A stretch of 64,000 nt of DNA from Methylobacterium symbioticum (GCF_902141845.1 NZ_CABFPH010000016.1:1-64000); one strand, 5' to 3'; positions 17,639 through 26,028 are shown, counted from the stretch's first letter. The notes: generated by a model not told the origin, from the letters alone. Numbers and translations: made by a program.

Positions 17639-18297
17639 CCACCGGGTTCGAACTCGCGCCGGGGCTGATCCACCACCCCGGCTGGCTCGATGCGGACGCC
17701 CGGGCCGGGCTGGCCGGAGAGGTCGCGGCCGTGCTCGCGGCCGCCCCGCCCTACACTCCCCGCATGCCGCGCACGGGAAAGCCCTTCTCGGTGCGGATGA
17801 CCAATGCCGGGCCACTCGGCTGGGTCTCCGACGCGCGGGGCTACCGCTACCAGCCGGAGCATCCCGAGACCGGCGCGCCCTGGCCATCCCTGCCGCCGAC
17901 CGTGCTGCGCGCCTGGGCCGAGCTCGCCGGCTACCCGCACCCGCCGGAAGCCTGCCTGATCAACCTCTACGCCCCCGACGCCCGCATGGGCCTGCACCAG
18001 GACCGGGACGAGGCCGACCTCGCCGCGCCCGTGGTCTCACTCTCCCTCGGCGCCCCGGCCCTGTTCCGCTACGGCGGGACGCGGCGAGGCGACCCGACCC
18101 GCTCGGTGCGGCTGCAGCCGGGCGACGCCCTGGTGCTGGGAGGCGCCGCGCGGCTCGCCTTCCACGGCATCGACCGCATCCTGCCGGAGGCGGACCTGCT
18201 CGCATCCGAACCGGCGCTCCCCAGCCTGCCAGCGGGTTGGCGCTGCAACCTCACGATCCGGCGCGTGGGCCGAACGACCGCAAACTCACCCGCTTGA
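17635..18297 (+). CDS. alkB: AlkB-like 2-oxoglutarate/Fe(II) dioxygenase, non-canonical start
   Basis: DNA/RNA alkylation repair dioxygenase fold, about 220 residues. Conserved features: [13 protein letters not shown] (nucleotide-recognition lid), [18 protein letters not shown] (iron ligands His and Asp about 121/123), [11 protein letters not shown] (His about 177) and WRCNLTIRR (R-x-N-x-T-x-R for 2-oxoglutarate). The conserved strand [16 protein letters not shown] lies upstream of every in-frame ATG, GTG or TTG; the only nearby candidate is CTG 17635, overlapping the gpmA stop (CTGA). A GTG at 17731 has a good GGAGAGG site but would remove that strand. The start is therefore uncertain. Confidence 0.8.
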   Translation: MTTGFELAPGLIHHPGWLDADARAGLAGEVAAVLAAAPPYTPRMPRTGKPFSVRMTNAGPLGWVSDARGYRYQPEHPETGAPWPSLPPTVLRAWAELAGYPHPPEACLINLYAPDARMGLHQDRDEADLAAPVVSLSLGAPALFRYGGTRRGDPTRSVRLQPGDALVLGGAARLAFHGIDRILPEADLLASEPALPSLPAGWRCNLTIRRVGRTTANSPA

Positions 18298-18376
18298 CAG
18301 CCTCCCCGCGCCGGCCGACCCATCGCAGGCGGAGTAGGGCGCCAGGCTCGTGCCCGCGTGCGGAAAGTCGGATCCG

Positions 18377-19369
18377 ATGTCGTTGCGGCAGGTTGCGCAG
18401 TCTCTCGGTCTCTCTCTCGGGCTCGTCGCCACGACGGCTGCGCTCGTCCCGACGGTGCGGGCCACCCTCCTGTCCGAGGCGTGGGCGGCCGAGACCGTCT
18501 ACCCGCCGGGCTCCCGCTTCGGCTTCGAGCCGCCGAGTGACATGGTGCCATCCCGCCGCTTCACCGGCTTCGAACGGCGCGAGGGCGGGGCGACCATCTC
18601 CGTGGTGGAATTGCCGTCGAACGCCTTCGCGGAACTCGTCACCAGCTTCACCGACGCCAACCTGCTGACCCAGGGCCTCGCGGTGGAGAAGCGCGAGCCG
18701 CTGAAGCTCGGCGAGGCCGAGGCGATGCTCTACAGCGGCGAGCAGCCGGCCGATCCGGCCGGGCGCATGCCGGCCGTGCGCAAGCTCCTGCTGCTCGTCG
18801 GCGACTCGACCGTGACCGGGCTGATCATCGCGCAGTTCCTGCCCGATGCCGAGACCGAGGCGACCATGCGCGCCGTGCTCGCCGGGGTGAAGGTGCGGCC
18901 GGCGCTCAGCCTCACCCAGCAGGTCGATGCGCTGCCCTTCCGCATCGCCGATCTGGCCGGCTTCCGTCCGGTGCGGGTGCTCGCGGGCAATTCGGTGCTG
19001 ATGACGGCCGGTCCGAAGGACCAGATGCTCGACATGGAGCAGCCGATCCTGGTTCTGGCCCAGGCGGTGCAGCAGCCGCCGGCCGCGGAGCAGCGCGACG
19101 CCTTCGCCCGCGCGGCGCTCTACGCCAACCAGACCATGAAGGATTTCGTGATTGAGCGGGCGCAGAGCTACCGCCAGAACGGCATCGACTGGCACGAGAT
19201 CGTTGCCCGCGCCGTCGACGTGCCGACGAACAAGGCGGTGGTGGTGGCCCAGACCATCCGCTTCGCCCCAGACGGCTACCTGCGCGCCGTCGGCGTGGTG
19301 CGCGAGGACCAGCGCAGCGAGACGCTCTCCAAGTTCCGCGAGGTGGTCGACAGCGTGCAGGTGAAGTGA
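18377..19369 (+). CDS. Secreted hypothetical protein, 330 aa
   Basis: The first 38 residues form a Sec-type signal peptide: LRQVAQSLGLSLGLVATTAALV, with likely cleavage after AWA in LLSEAWAAETVYPPGS. The mature part is alpha/beta without cysteines, lipobox or membrane helix; it begins GSRFGFEPPSDMVPS and contains two similar-looking halves. I recognise no enzyme motif. Probably a periplasmic protein conserved in related bacteria. ATG 18377 places the signal peptide directly at the N-terminus. Single gene, followed by two palindromic repeats that may terminate transcription. Confidence 0.7.
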   Translation: MSLRQVAQSLGLSLGLVATTAALVPTVRATLLSEAWAAETVYPPGSRFGFEPPSDMVPSRRFTGFERREGGATISVVELPSNAFAELVTSFTDANLLTQGLAVEKREPLKLGEAEAMLYSGEQPADPAGRMPAVRKLLLLVGDSTVTGLIIAQFLPDAETEATMRAVLAGVKVRPALSLTQQVDALPFRIADLAGFRPVRVLAGNSVLMTAGPKDQMLDMEQPILVLAQAVQQPPAAEQRDAFARAALYANQTMKDFVIERAQSYRQNGIDWHEIVARAVDVPTNKAVVVAQTIRFAPDGYLRAVGVVREDQRSETLSKFREVVDSVQVK

Positions 19370-19380
19370 CCGGACGCGCC

Positions 19381-19485
19381 GAGAGCATTTTCCGTGATCC
19401 AAGGATCACAGAAAATGCTCTAACTGATTGAGTGGACCGCATTTTCTTTCGCGGAACCGGCAACCACTTCCACGGAAAATGCTCG
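19381..19485. repeat. Two adjacent palindromic repeats with GAGCATTTTC/GAAAATGCTC ends
   Basis: First unit 19383-19420: GAGCATTTTC, an inner GTGATCC/GGATCAC stem, then GAAAATGCTC. Second unit 19439-19484: GCATTTTC, an inner part containing CGCGGAACCGG, then GAAAATGCTC. The second type resembles an intergenic palindrome I know from many Hyphomicrobiales genomes. Each could form a cruciform or mRNA hairpin; here they sit between convergent genes. Confidence 0.8.
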
Positions 19486-19641
19486 AGCTTCTCCACCCGG
19501 GCTCTCGGAGAGGGCGCGTCCTCTCGGGAACCCGGAGCCCGTCTCCCGATCAGGATTCCCGGATGCACCTGCGGCGCCTCGAAACGGGAAAGGGCGGACC
19601 GGTCTCCCGGTCCGCCCGATCTTCGTGTCCGTCGTCGGGGA

Positions 19642-20934
19642 TCAGTGGCCGACGGCGACCGGGTTCAGCACGCCGTTGCTGGCATGGTGCCGCTTCAGCA
19701 TCGGCCGCAGCATGGTAATGGCGAGCGTCGCGGCGATGAGGTCCAGGGCCGCCACCGTGTAGAGCACCGTCGCCCAGGTGCCGGTGGCCTGCATCAGCAG
19801 GTTGCCGACGGGAACGAACAGCGCGGCCAGGCCCTTGGCGCAGTAGAGCACGCCGTAGATCTTGCCGATGTGCTTCGAGCCGAAGGTGTCCGCCGCGGTC
19901 GCGCTGAACAGGGAGTACACCTCGCCCCAGGCCAGGAACACAATGCCCGAGAGGATCACGAAGGCCCAGGGGTTCGAGCCGAAGTAGCCCAGCGCCACGA
20001 TGCCGATGCCCTCCATCGAGAAGGCGATGAACATCGTCTTCTCGCGGCCGATCTTGTCCGAGACCCAGCCGAAGAGGGGCCGCGAGATGCCGTTCATGAT
20101 GCGGTCGAGCATCAGGGCGAAGGGCAGCGCCGCCATGGCGAAGAAGTACAGGTTGACCTGGAAGTTCTTCACGCCGAGGTCCTGCGCGATCACACCGAGC
20201 TGGGCCACCGCCATCAGGCCGCCGGTCACCGTGCAGGTGAACATCAGCAGCATCACCCAGAAGACCGGCGTCGAGAGCGCCTCCTGCAGGGTGTAGTCGC
20301 GCCGGCTCTGCAGCACGGTGGTCGAGAACTTGATCTCGCCCTTGCCCGGGCCGCGCATGAAGATCGCCGCCAGGATGATGATCGAGCCCTGGATCAGGCC
20401 GAAGGTGAAGAACGCCTGCGCGTAGCTGCCGGCATCGATCATCTTGGCGATCGGCAGGATGGTCAGCGCCGAGCCCGCGCCGTAGCCGCCGGCCGTCAGG
20501 CCAACCGCGAGGCCGCGTCGGTCCGGGAACCACTTGAGCGCATTGTTGATGCAGGTTGCGTAGACGCAGCCGACACCGATGCCGCCGATCACCGCACCGA
20601 GATAGAAGCCCCAGATGGAGCCGGCATAGGAGTTGGTAATCCAGGCGAGGCCGGTCATCAGGCCGCCGAACATCACGACCTTGCTCGGGCCGTACTTGTC
20701 GATGAAGTAACCCTCGATCGGGGTCAGCCAGGTCTGGACGATGACGAAGATCGTGAACGCGACCTGGATCGCGGCGCGATCCCAGCCGAAGGTCTTCTGA
20801 ATCTCGGGCACGAACAGGGTCCAGGCGTACTGGATGTTCGCGGCTGCCACCATGCAGACCACGCCGAGGCCCAGTTGAAGCCAGCGTCCGGTCGCGGGTT
20901 TGGCCTCGCTGCGTATCGCGGCTGAGGATGTCAT
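19642..20934 (-). CDS. MFS transporter, oxalate/formate antiporter (OxlT) family
   Basis: 430-residue, twelve-helix major facilitator. The N-terminal half shows NIQYAWTLFVPEIQKTFGWDRAAIQVAFTIF and the C-terminal half GWVSDKIGREKTMF, both typical of OxlT-like carriers; the lysine in the YCAKGLAAL helix corresponds to the essential OxlT lysine region. Oxalate import with formate exchange would suit a methylotroph, but other monocarboxylates are transported by this family. ATG 20934 is preceded by AAGGAGA at a spacing of 5-6. Upstream there is a promoter-like pair and a strong inverted repeat in the leader. Confidence 0.85.
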   Translation of the reverse strand: MTSSAAIRSEAKPATGRWLQLGLGVVCMVAAANIQYAWTLFVPEIQKTFGWDRAAIQVAFTIFVIVQTWLTPIEGYFIDKYGPSKVVMFGGLMTGLAWITNSYAGSIWGFYLGAVIGGIGVGCVYATCINNALKWFPDRRGLAVGLTAGGYGAGSALTILPIAKMIDAGSYAQAFFTFGLIQGSIIILAAIFMRGPGKGEIKFSTTVLQSRRDYTLQEALSTPVFWVMLLMFTCTVTGGLMAVAQLGVIAQDLGVKNFQVNLYFFAMAALPFALMLDRIMNGISRPLFGWVSDKIGREKTMFIAFSMEGIGIVALGYFGSNPWAFVILSGIVFLAWGEVYSLFSATAADTFGSKHIGKIYGVLYCAKGLAALFVPVGNLLMQATGTWATVLYTVAALDLIAATLAITMLRPMLKRHHASNGVLNPVAVGH

Positions 20935-20968
20935 GGGCGTCTCCTTCTCCCTTGCCGGCAGCGAGTTG

Positions 20969-20995
20969 GTGCGCGATCTTCGCAAGATCACGCAC
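20969..20995 (-). promoter_or_regulatory. 27-bp inverted repeat in the oxlT-like leader
   Basis: GTGCG-C-GATCTT-CGC-AAGATC-A-CGCAC: eleven of twelve arm positions pair around a 3-bp centre. It lies 35-61 bp before the transporter ATG, downstream of the candidate promoter, so it could be an operator or an mRNA hairpin acting on translation. Confidence 0.45.
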
Positions 20996-21062
20996 GCCTC
21001 CGGTCGATGCTTGCCCGCGCCCGACATAGCTCAGCTATGAGCCTGCCGGATCGCTGGTATGC

Positions 21063-21091
21063 AGTATTTGTAATGACAGGGGAGTTTGCAA
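21063..21091 (-). promoter_or_regulatory. Candidate promoter of the oxlT-like gene
   Basis: Reading leftwards, TTGCAA (21091-21086) and AATACT (21068-21063) are separated by exactly 17 bp in an AT-rich island. Dyads TGCAA-N11-TTGCA and CACGCA-N9-TGCGTG (21111-21131) overlap or lie just upstream of the -35, suggesting regulator binding. Confidence 0.42.
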
Positions 21092-21192
21092 TCGGAATTT
21101 TCTTGCAGAACACGCACGAAATTTTTGCGTGAACGCCAGAATGTCCGGGATTAAAGGAACGCCCTATACGTGTGAGACCGGTTGCCGACCCC

Positions 21193-22497
21193 TCAGCCGG
21201 CCTCTTCCGGCTCGGGCCCGCGGGTGACGTCGAGCCCGTCCCCGGCACCCGCCGGCGGGCCGACCTTGACGGGCGCGCCGCTGCGGGCCGCTTCGTAGAT
21301 CGCCTCCATCAGCACGTGATCCTGAAGCCCCTCCTCGCCGGGCGTGCGGGGCCGGCGGCCTTCCTGGAGGCAGCGGGCGAAGTGGTCCATCTCCAGGGCG
21401 AACTGATTCTTCTGCGTGAGCTGACGCTCGTCGCGGGAGACGATCTTGCCGCTGCGATGCGTCACGAACAGGCGCTGCCCGCGATAGGCGAAGGCGTTCT
21501 CCAGGTCGATCTCGGCGCCCGCGCTATGCACGGTCAGGCGCCGCGATTCGTGCACGCCGTAGCTCGTCATGCACTGGGCGATCACGCCGGAAGGGAAGGC
21601 CAGAGTGAAGCTCACGCTCTCCTCGACCTCGGCGAACTTGCCGTCATCCGGCGGTGAGACGATCTGCGCGGTGACCTGGGCCGGCTCCTCGCCGAGGAGC
21701 GCGCGCACGCCGTTCAGGCAGTAGAGGCCGATATCGGGCAGCGCACCGCCGCCCGCCAGCGCCCGGCGCAGGCGCCACTGCTCGGGTAGGCCGGTGGTCT
21801 GGCCGTTGAAGGCCTGGATGAGGCGGGGGCGGCCGAACTCGGCGGAGCGGCTGATCCGCACCACCTCGCGGTTGAAGGGCTCGTACTGGCAGCGATAGGC
21901 GATCATCAGACGGACCTTCGCCGCCTCGCAGGCCGCGATCATCTCGCGGGCCTCGGCCGAATTGGCCGCCATCGGCTTCTCGCAGAGCACGTGCTTGCCC
22001 GCCCGCGCGGCCGCCATCACGTTGTCCCGGTGCACGGCGTTCGGGGTGACGATGTAGACGGCCTGGACCTCCGGATTGGCCTTCAGCCTGTCCCAGTCGC
22101 CGTAGCCGTAGACCGCGTCCTCGGGGATCCCGTATTGCCGGGCGACGAGCCGCGCCTTGTCGGGCGAGCCCGACATCACGGCGGCGAGGCGCGCGCGCTT
22201 CGTCTCCCCGAGGGCCGGCAGGATCTCCTCGAGGCTGAGCCGCCCAAGGCCGACGATACAATAGCCGACGCGGCTTCCCGGCGGCTGCGGCGCCGGGATC
22301 GGTGCGGGCGGCCGGTCACCCTCGCCGCGCCAGTTCGGGAACATCACCCGCTCGCCCTGCACAGCCCCGGTATCGGCCGGGACCTTTGGGCCAGGCGGAG
22401 AGGCCGCCTCCGCTCCGCCGCCGAGGCCGATCGCACCGGAAAGCGCGGCTCCCGCCGCCAGGAGGGTGCGCCGGGAGAGCCCGAAATCGTCTGCCAT
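21193..22497 (-). CDS. Tat-exported Gfo/Idh/MocA-family oxidoreductase (glucose-fructose oxidoreductase-like)
   Basis: 434 residues. The N-terminus LSRRTLLAAGAALSGAIGLGGGAEA is a twin-arginine signal, so the folded, cofactor-loaded protein is probably periplasmic, like Zymomonas glucose-fructose oxidoreductase. A Rossmann domain follows (VGYCIVGLGRLSLEEILPAL), with the family's CEKPMAAN motif (catalytic Lys) and the C-terminal dehydrogenase domain (GGGALPDIGLYCLN with conserved Asp; His is replaced by Tyr/Leu context). Substrate unknown. ATG 22497 places the RR pair at residues 9-10. Single gene between oxlT-like and PAP2 genes, same strand. Confidence 0.84.
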   Translation of the reverse strand: MADDFGLSRRTLLAAGAALSGAIGLGGGAEAASPPGPKVPADTGAVQGERVMFPNWRGEGDRPPAPIPAPQPPGSRVGYCIVGLGRLSLEEILPALGETKRARLAAVMSGSPDKARLVARQYGIPEDAVYGYGDWDRLKANPEVQAVYIVTPNAVHRDNVMAAARAGKHVLCEKPMAANSAEAREMIAACEAAKVRLMIAYRCQYEPFNREVVRISRSAEFGRPRLIQAFNGQTTGLPEQWRLRRALAGGGALPDIGLYCLNGVRALLGEEPAQVTAQIVSPPDDGKFAEVEESVSFTLAFPSGVIAQCMTSYGVHESRRLTVHSAGAEIDLENAFAYRGQRLFVTHRSGKIVSRDERQLTQKNQFALEMDHFARCLQEGRRPRTPGEEGLQDHVLMEAIYEAARSGAPVKVGPPAGAGDGLDVTRGPEPEEAG

Positions 22498-22587
22498 GAA
22501 AAGTGCCGCTGCCTCTGCGAGGGATGGTCTCGCCCGGCCAATGAGGAGCGCGGCGGCCGAGTTCCTGCGGCGCGGCGCCCCGGATCC

Positions 22588-23346
22588 TCACGCCGGCGGC
22601 GGCGGGTCCGGCGCCTCGACCTCGCCGCGGCGCTGGAGTTGCAGGGCGACGAACCAGCACAGGGCCGCCCAGGCGGCGCCTACGCACCAGCCGGCCAGCA
22701 CGTCGCTCGGCCAGTGCACGCCGAGATAGATCCGGCTGATGCCCACCAGCAGCGTCATGCTCACGCCGAGGAACAGCACCAGCGCCTTGACCCGCCGGTG
22801 CCGGTCGACGCGGGCGAGCAGCGTCGCCAGCGTGAGGTAGGCGATGGCCGACATCATGGCATGGCCCGACGGGAAGCTCGCCGTGAACACCTCCATGCCG
22901 TGGGGCACGAGGTCCGGCCGCGGTCGGTGGTAGAACAGCTTCAGGATCGTCGAGACGATCTCGCCGCCGCCCACCGCCGCAATCACGAAGGCGCCGATCC
23001 GGATCTTGCCCGAGAGCGCCAGATAGGCGGCGACCGCGCCGGTGAGGAACACGATGGTGAAGACGCTGCCGAGCCCGGTGATGTCGCGCATGGTCTCCTC
23101 GAGCCAGCGCGGCCCGATCGGGTCGGACAGGTCGGCGGGGTTGCGCAGCGCCAGCAGGATCCTGCGGTCGAGCGCCTCGGTCGAGCCCTCGCCGACTTCG
23201 TGGGCCAGGGCGAAGAAGCCGTAGCCGAGGCCGCTGACGGTGAGCAGCGCCACGAGCGGCCCGACCTCGTTGAGGCGCAGCCGCAGCCAGACCGCCATGG
23301 CCCGGCCGGTGAGCGGGTTGCCGCGCAGGCGCTCGTAGGTACTCAC
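22588..23346 (-). CDS. PAP2-family membrane phosphatase
   Basis: About 252 residues with six predicted membrane helices. The three-part acid phosphatase motif is complete: KLFYHRPRPD (K-x6-RP), SFPSGHAMMSA (PSGH) and SRIYLGVHWPSDVLAG (SR-x5-H-x3-D). Relatives dephosphorylate undecaprenyl pyrophosphate, phosphatidylglycerol phosphate or lipid A at the periplasmic face. GTG 23346 is chosen because GAGGT lies 7 nt upstream; an ATG at 23364 overlapping the previous gene is possible but has poor spacing. Third gene of a leftward SPL-like / 2H phosphoesterase / PAP2 group. Confidence 0.85.
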   Translation of the reverse strand: MSTYERLRGNPLTGRAMAVWLRLRLNEVGPLVALLTVSGLGYGFFALAHEVGEGSTEALDRRILLALRNPADLSDPIGPRWLEETMRDITGLGSVFTIVFLTGAVAAYLALSGKIRIGAFVIAAVGGGEIVSTILKLFYHRPRPDLVPHGMEVFTASFPSGHAMMSAIAYLTLATLLARVDRHRRVKALVLFLGVSMTLLVGISRIYLGVHWPSDVLAGWCVGAAWAALCWFVALQLQRRGEVEAPDPPPPA

Positions 23347-23356
23347 CGGACCGACC

Positions 23357-23872
23357 TCACGCATTCTCTCCGAAGTTCAGGCGGGCGATCGCCTCCCAGG
23401 GGCCGCCGAGATAGCGCCAGAGCAGAGTGGCCGGCGCGGTGAAGCGGTACGGCTCGAACCCTGCCGCGAGGTCGGCGTGCAGCGCGCGCGCCACGTCCGG
23501 CCGCACCTTGTTCTGGACGGTGACGTGCGGGCGCCAGCCCTGCCGGTCCTGCGCCGTCAGCTCCGCCGCGAAGGCCTGGGCCAGCCGGGCGCGGAATGCC
23601 TCGAGCCGCGCCGATTCGAGATTGTAGGCGACGCCCCTGCCTGTGAAGCGCAGGCCGGTCACCGCCACTTCGGGCGGGGCTTCCGCGCGGGCGAGGCTCG
23701 CCACGGTCTCGATCACCGCCGCTTCCCGGTCGCCGGGCAGGTGATGGAACAGGGTGGCATGGGCCGGGATGACATTCAGGTCTTCCGGAAAATGGCGCCG
23801 CCGCAGACCGTCGAAGCGGGCGAAGGTGGCCTCGTCGAAGGCGAGGGTCAGGATGAGGGGGGCGTCGGGCAT
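23357..23872 (-). CDS. 2H phosphoesterase (LigT/ThpR-like 2'-5' RNA ligase family)
   Basis: 171-residue cytoplasmic protein with the two H-x-T motifs that define 2H phosphoesterases: IPAHATLFHHL near residue 38 and WRPHVTVQNK near residue 115. The family opens 2',3'-cyclic phosphates or joins/cleaves 2'-5' linked RNA. The opening LILTLAFDEATFARFDGLRRRHFPEDLNV matches a common alphaproteobacterial subgroup. It starts 29 bp after the radical SAM gene and its end overlaps or touches the PAP2 gene, so the three are likely one transcript. The biological substrate is unknown. Confidence 0.84.
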   Translation of the reverse strand: MPDAPLILTLAFDEATFARFDGLRRRHFPEDLNVIPAHATLFHHLPGDREAAVIETVASLARAEAPPEVAVTGLRFTGRGVAYNLESARLEAFRARLAQAFAAELTAQDRQGWRPHVTVQNKVRPDVARALHADLAAGFEPYRFTAPATLLWRYLGGPWEAIARLNFGENA

Positions 23873-23901
23873 CGCCTGCGCCAGATGGCGCAGGTCCCCC
23901 G

Positions 23902-25005
23902 TCAGGTCCAGTAGAGGATGCGCGCGGCCGGCAGATCGCGGGCGAGCATCCCGGTCAGCGCCTCACGCATCTCCGCCATCAGGTCCTTCGGGAGCACGTA
24001 TTTCACCGAGCCGAACTTGGTGAGCTTCCGCGTGCGCGCGCTCTCGTCGAGAGGCAGGTCGGAGCCCGGATACCAGCCCTGCAGGACGGTCTTCGAGCCG
24101 GGCGTGAAGCGGTGGGTGATCAGCTCCGCCGTGAGATCGAGGTCGGGCACGCCATCGAGGGTCCGCGCCGCCTCGCGGATCAGCCCGGCATAAGCGTCGC
24201 GCCAGCCCGGCAGCGGCAGGATCGGCGCGATCGTCAGCCCCACCGGGTAGCCGGCACGGGCCACGGCGCCGAGTGCCGCGAGGCGCGCCTCGAGGGGATC
24301 GGTGCCGCCCTCGTAGCGGGCGGCTCCCTGGGCGTTCACCGAGATGCGGATGCGCGTGCGTCGGCCATGGTCGAGCCCGAGCAGCGGCGCGACGGCCGCG
24401 AACTTGGTGGTGAAGCGCAGCTGCACGGGCGCGTCCCAGGCACCGAAATGCCGGATCGCCGCCGAGAGCGAGCCGGTGAGGTGCTCGATGCCGAGGGGAT
24501 CGGTGTAGCAGGAGGCCTCGAAGGTGGTGCCTTCCCCCGCCCGCGCCTCCGTGGTCGAGGTGACGGCGCCGCGCCCGGCATAATCCGCGAGAGCGCCGAG
24601 GATCGCGTCGAGATTGGCGTAGACCCGCGTCACCGGCGGCCCCGACAGGGAGCCCGCCAGGTAGCAGTATTGGCAATGGGCGGGGCAGCCCTCGGCCAGG
24701 TCGAAGCGCCAGTCTGCGGAGGGCGGGATGGGCTGGAGCCTGAGCTTGGTGGGCGGCGCCGCCACCAGGGCAAGGGTCGCCTTGGCCTCGGCGTAGGCCC
24801 GGCGCGGATCGCCGCCCCCGAGGCCCGTGAGGCGGTTCGCCCGCAGCCGCTCGACGGGCAGGCCGAGCGCTTCGGCCCGCGCGACCATGGCGCGCCCATG
24901 CGCGTGCTCCAGGGCGGCGGGCGTGACGAGAACCCGGCGCGGGCGCCAGAGCCGGGCCGGCCGGAGGTTCGGGCTCTGGGGCGCGTCCGCGCGGGCGAGG
25001 TCCAT
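23902..25005 (-). CDS. Spore photoproduct lyase-like radical SAM protein
   Basis: 367-residue protein of the SplB-like family. The radical SAM cluster motif is C-x3-C-x2-C (CPAHCQYC, Cys about 107, 111, 114). A single further cysteine in TTFEASCYTDPLGIEHL (Cys about 166) occupies the position I associate with the hydrogen-atom donor of authentic lyases. YLAGSLSGPPVTRVYANLD and RIRISVNAQGAARYEGGT fit the TIM-barrel core. The enzyme class repairs the 5-thyminyl-dihydrothymine lesion in spores; the host is not expected to sporulate, so the substrate is open. ATG 25005 begins a normal N-terminus. Confidence 0.82.
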   Translation of the reverse strand: MDLARADAPQSPNLRPARLWRPRRVLVTPAALEHAHGRAMVARAEALGLPVERLRANRLTGLGGGDPRRAYAEAKATLALVAAPPTKLRLQPIPPSADWRFDLAEGCPAHCQYCYLAGSLSGPPVTRVYANLDAILGALADYAGRGAVTSTTEARAGEGTTFEASCYTDPLGIEHLTGSLSAAIRHFGAWDAPVQLRFTTKFAAVAPLLGLDHGRRTRIRISVNAQGAARYEGGTDPLEARLAALGAVARAGYPVGLTIAPILPLPGWRDAYAGLIREAARTLDGVPDLDLTAELITHRFTPGSKTVLQGWYPGSDLPLDESARTRKLTKFGSVKYVLPKDLMAEMREALTGMLARDLPAARILYWT

Positions 25006-25077
25006 GCCCGGGCAACGCCGGCTCCCTCTGCCGGGTCCGCCCTATCGCCCGCGGCGCAGCGCCGCTAAAGCACGGCC

Positions 25078-26028
25078 ATGCTCGGCAGGAAATGGGACAT
25101 CGTCCACGAGGGCCGCGACGGCTGGCTGTTCCTGACGGGCGGCAGCAACCGCGTCATGGACCGCTACGCGCGCGGCGTCGTGGGCGGCTTGCGCCACGGG
25201 TGGCATCTGCGCGCCTGGGCCCGCCTGATGGAGGCCCGCGCCGCCCGCGCCGGCCGGCTCGGCATCCGCTGCCTGCATGTGATCGTGCCGGAGAAGCTCT
25301 CGGTCTACGAGAATCATACCCGCGACCTGCCCTACGATCCCGCCGCGGCCTCGACGCGCCGGCTCGCCCGGCGGCTCGCCGGCAAGCCCTTCTATCTCGA
25401 CCTCCTGAGCCCCTTCCGCGCCGCCCGCGATGGGCCGGTGCCGCTCTATCTGCGCACCGATACGCACTGGACGATCGAGGGCTGCCTGCTCGCCTATCGC
25501 GAGATCATGCGGGCCCTCGCCGCCGTGCCACCCGCCGATATCGCCGAGCGGCCGGACTACGCCGAGGAGCGCGTGCTCGATCTCGGCGAGAAGCTGCCGC
25601 ACAAGCCGACCGAACGGCTGCGCCGCCCGCAGATCCAGCGCGACGCGGTGCGTGTCGAGACCGGGCGGCTGCTCGCGGCCTACGAGGCGGCGGGGCGGGC
25701 GAAGGACCTGCATGTCGGCGCGCACGTCGTCTATCGCAACGCGGCGGCGCCGGACCCGCGCCGGCTCGTCCTGTTCGGCGATTCGTGCGCGCATTTCGCG
25801 CCGATCCTGCTGACCGGCTACCTCGCCGAGAGCTTTGCGGAGGTGCACTTCGTCTGGTCGTCGAGCCTCGATTGGGGCTACATCGAGCGGGTGCGGCCCG
25901 ACATCCTGCTCTTCGAGCTGGCCGAGCGTTTCCTGGCCCGGCTGCCGGCCGACGATTTCGACGTGGAGGCGGGCCACCGGGCCGGCGGCCGGCCGGTTCA
26001 GGCGGAGGCGTCGCCCGTCGTCAGTTGA
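25078..26028 (+). CDS. AlgX/AlgJ-like SGNH hydrolase-fold protein
   Basis: 316 residues. Features of the SGNH-like acetyltransferase group of AlgX/AlgJ: GRDGWLFLTGGSNRVMDRY near the start, LYLRTDTHWTIEGCLLAYREI (Asp-x-His pair of the catalytic triad) and VLFGDSCAHF (GDS nucleophile block). Such proteins O-acetylate exopolysaccharides in the periplasm, but this one lacks a clear signal peptide and no polysaccharide genes are adjacent, so its acceptor is unknown. ATG 25078 diverges from the SPL-like gene across 72 bp. Its stop overlaps the convergent small membrane gene by 8 bp. Confidence 0.72.
   Translation: MLGRKWDIVHEGRDGWLFLTGGSNRVMDRYARGVVGGLRHGWHLRAWARLMEARAARAGRLGIRCLHVIVPEKLSVYENHTRDLPYDPAAASTRRLARRLAGKPFYLDLLSPFRAARDGPVPLYLRTDTHWTIEGCLLAYREIMRALAAVPPADIAERPDYAEERVLDLGEKLPHKPTERLRRPQIQRDAVRVETGRLLAAYEAAGRAKDLHVGAHVVYRNAAAPDPRRLVLFGDSCAHFAPILLTGYLAESFAEVHFVWSSSLDWGYIERVRPDILLFELAERFLARLPADDFDVEAGHRAGGRPVQAEASPVVS

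Noticed and set aside
14168-17887. A 1239-residue frame joining the iron permease to sequence antisense to dapB and gpmA
   Set aside because: Permease features begin at about 15967; the rest is antisense low-complexity translation over two certain genes.
23902-25005. Evidence for sporulation
   Set aside because: The SPL-like gene has no accompanying spore genes, and such proteins are known in non-sporulating alphaproteobacteria.
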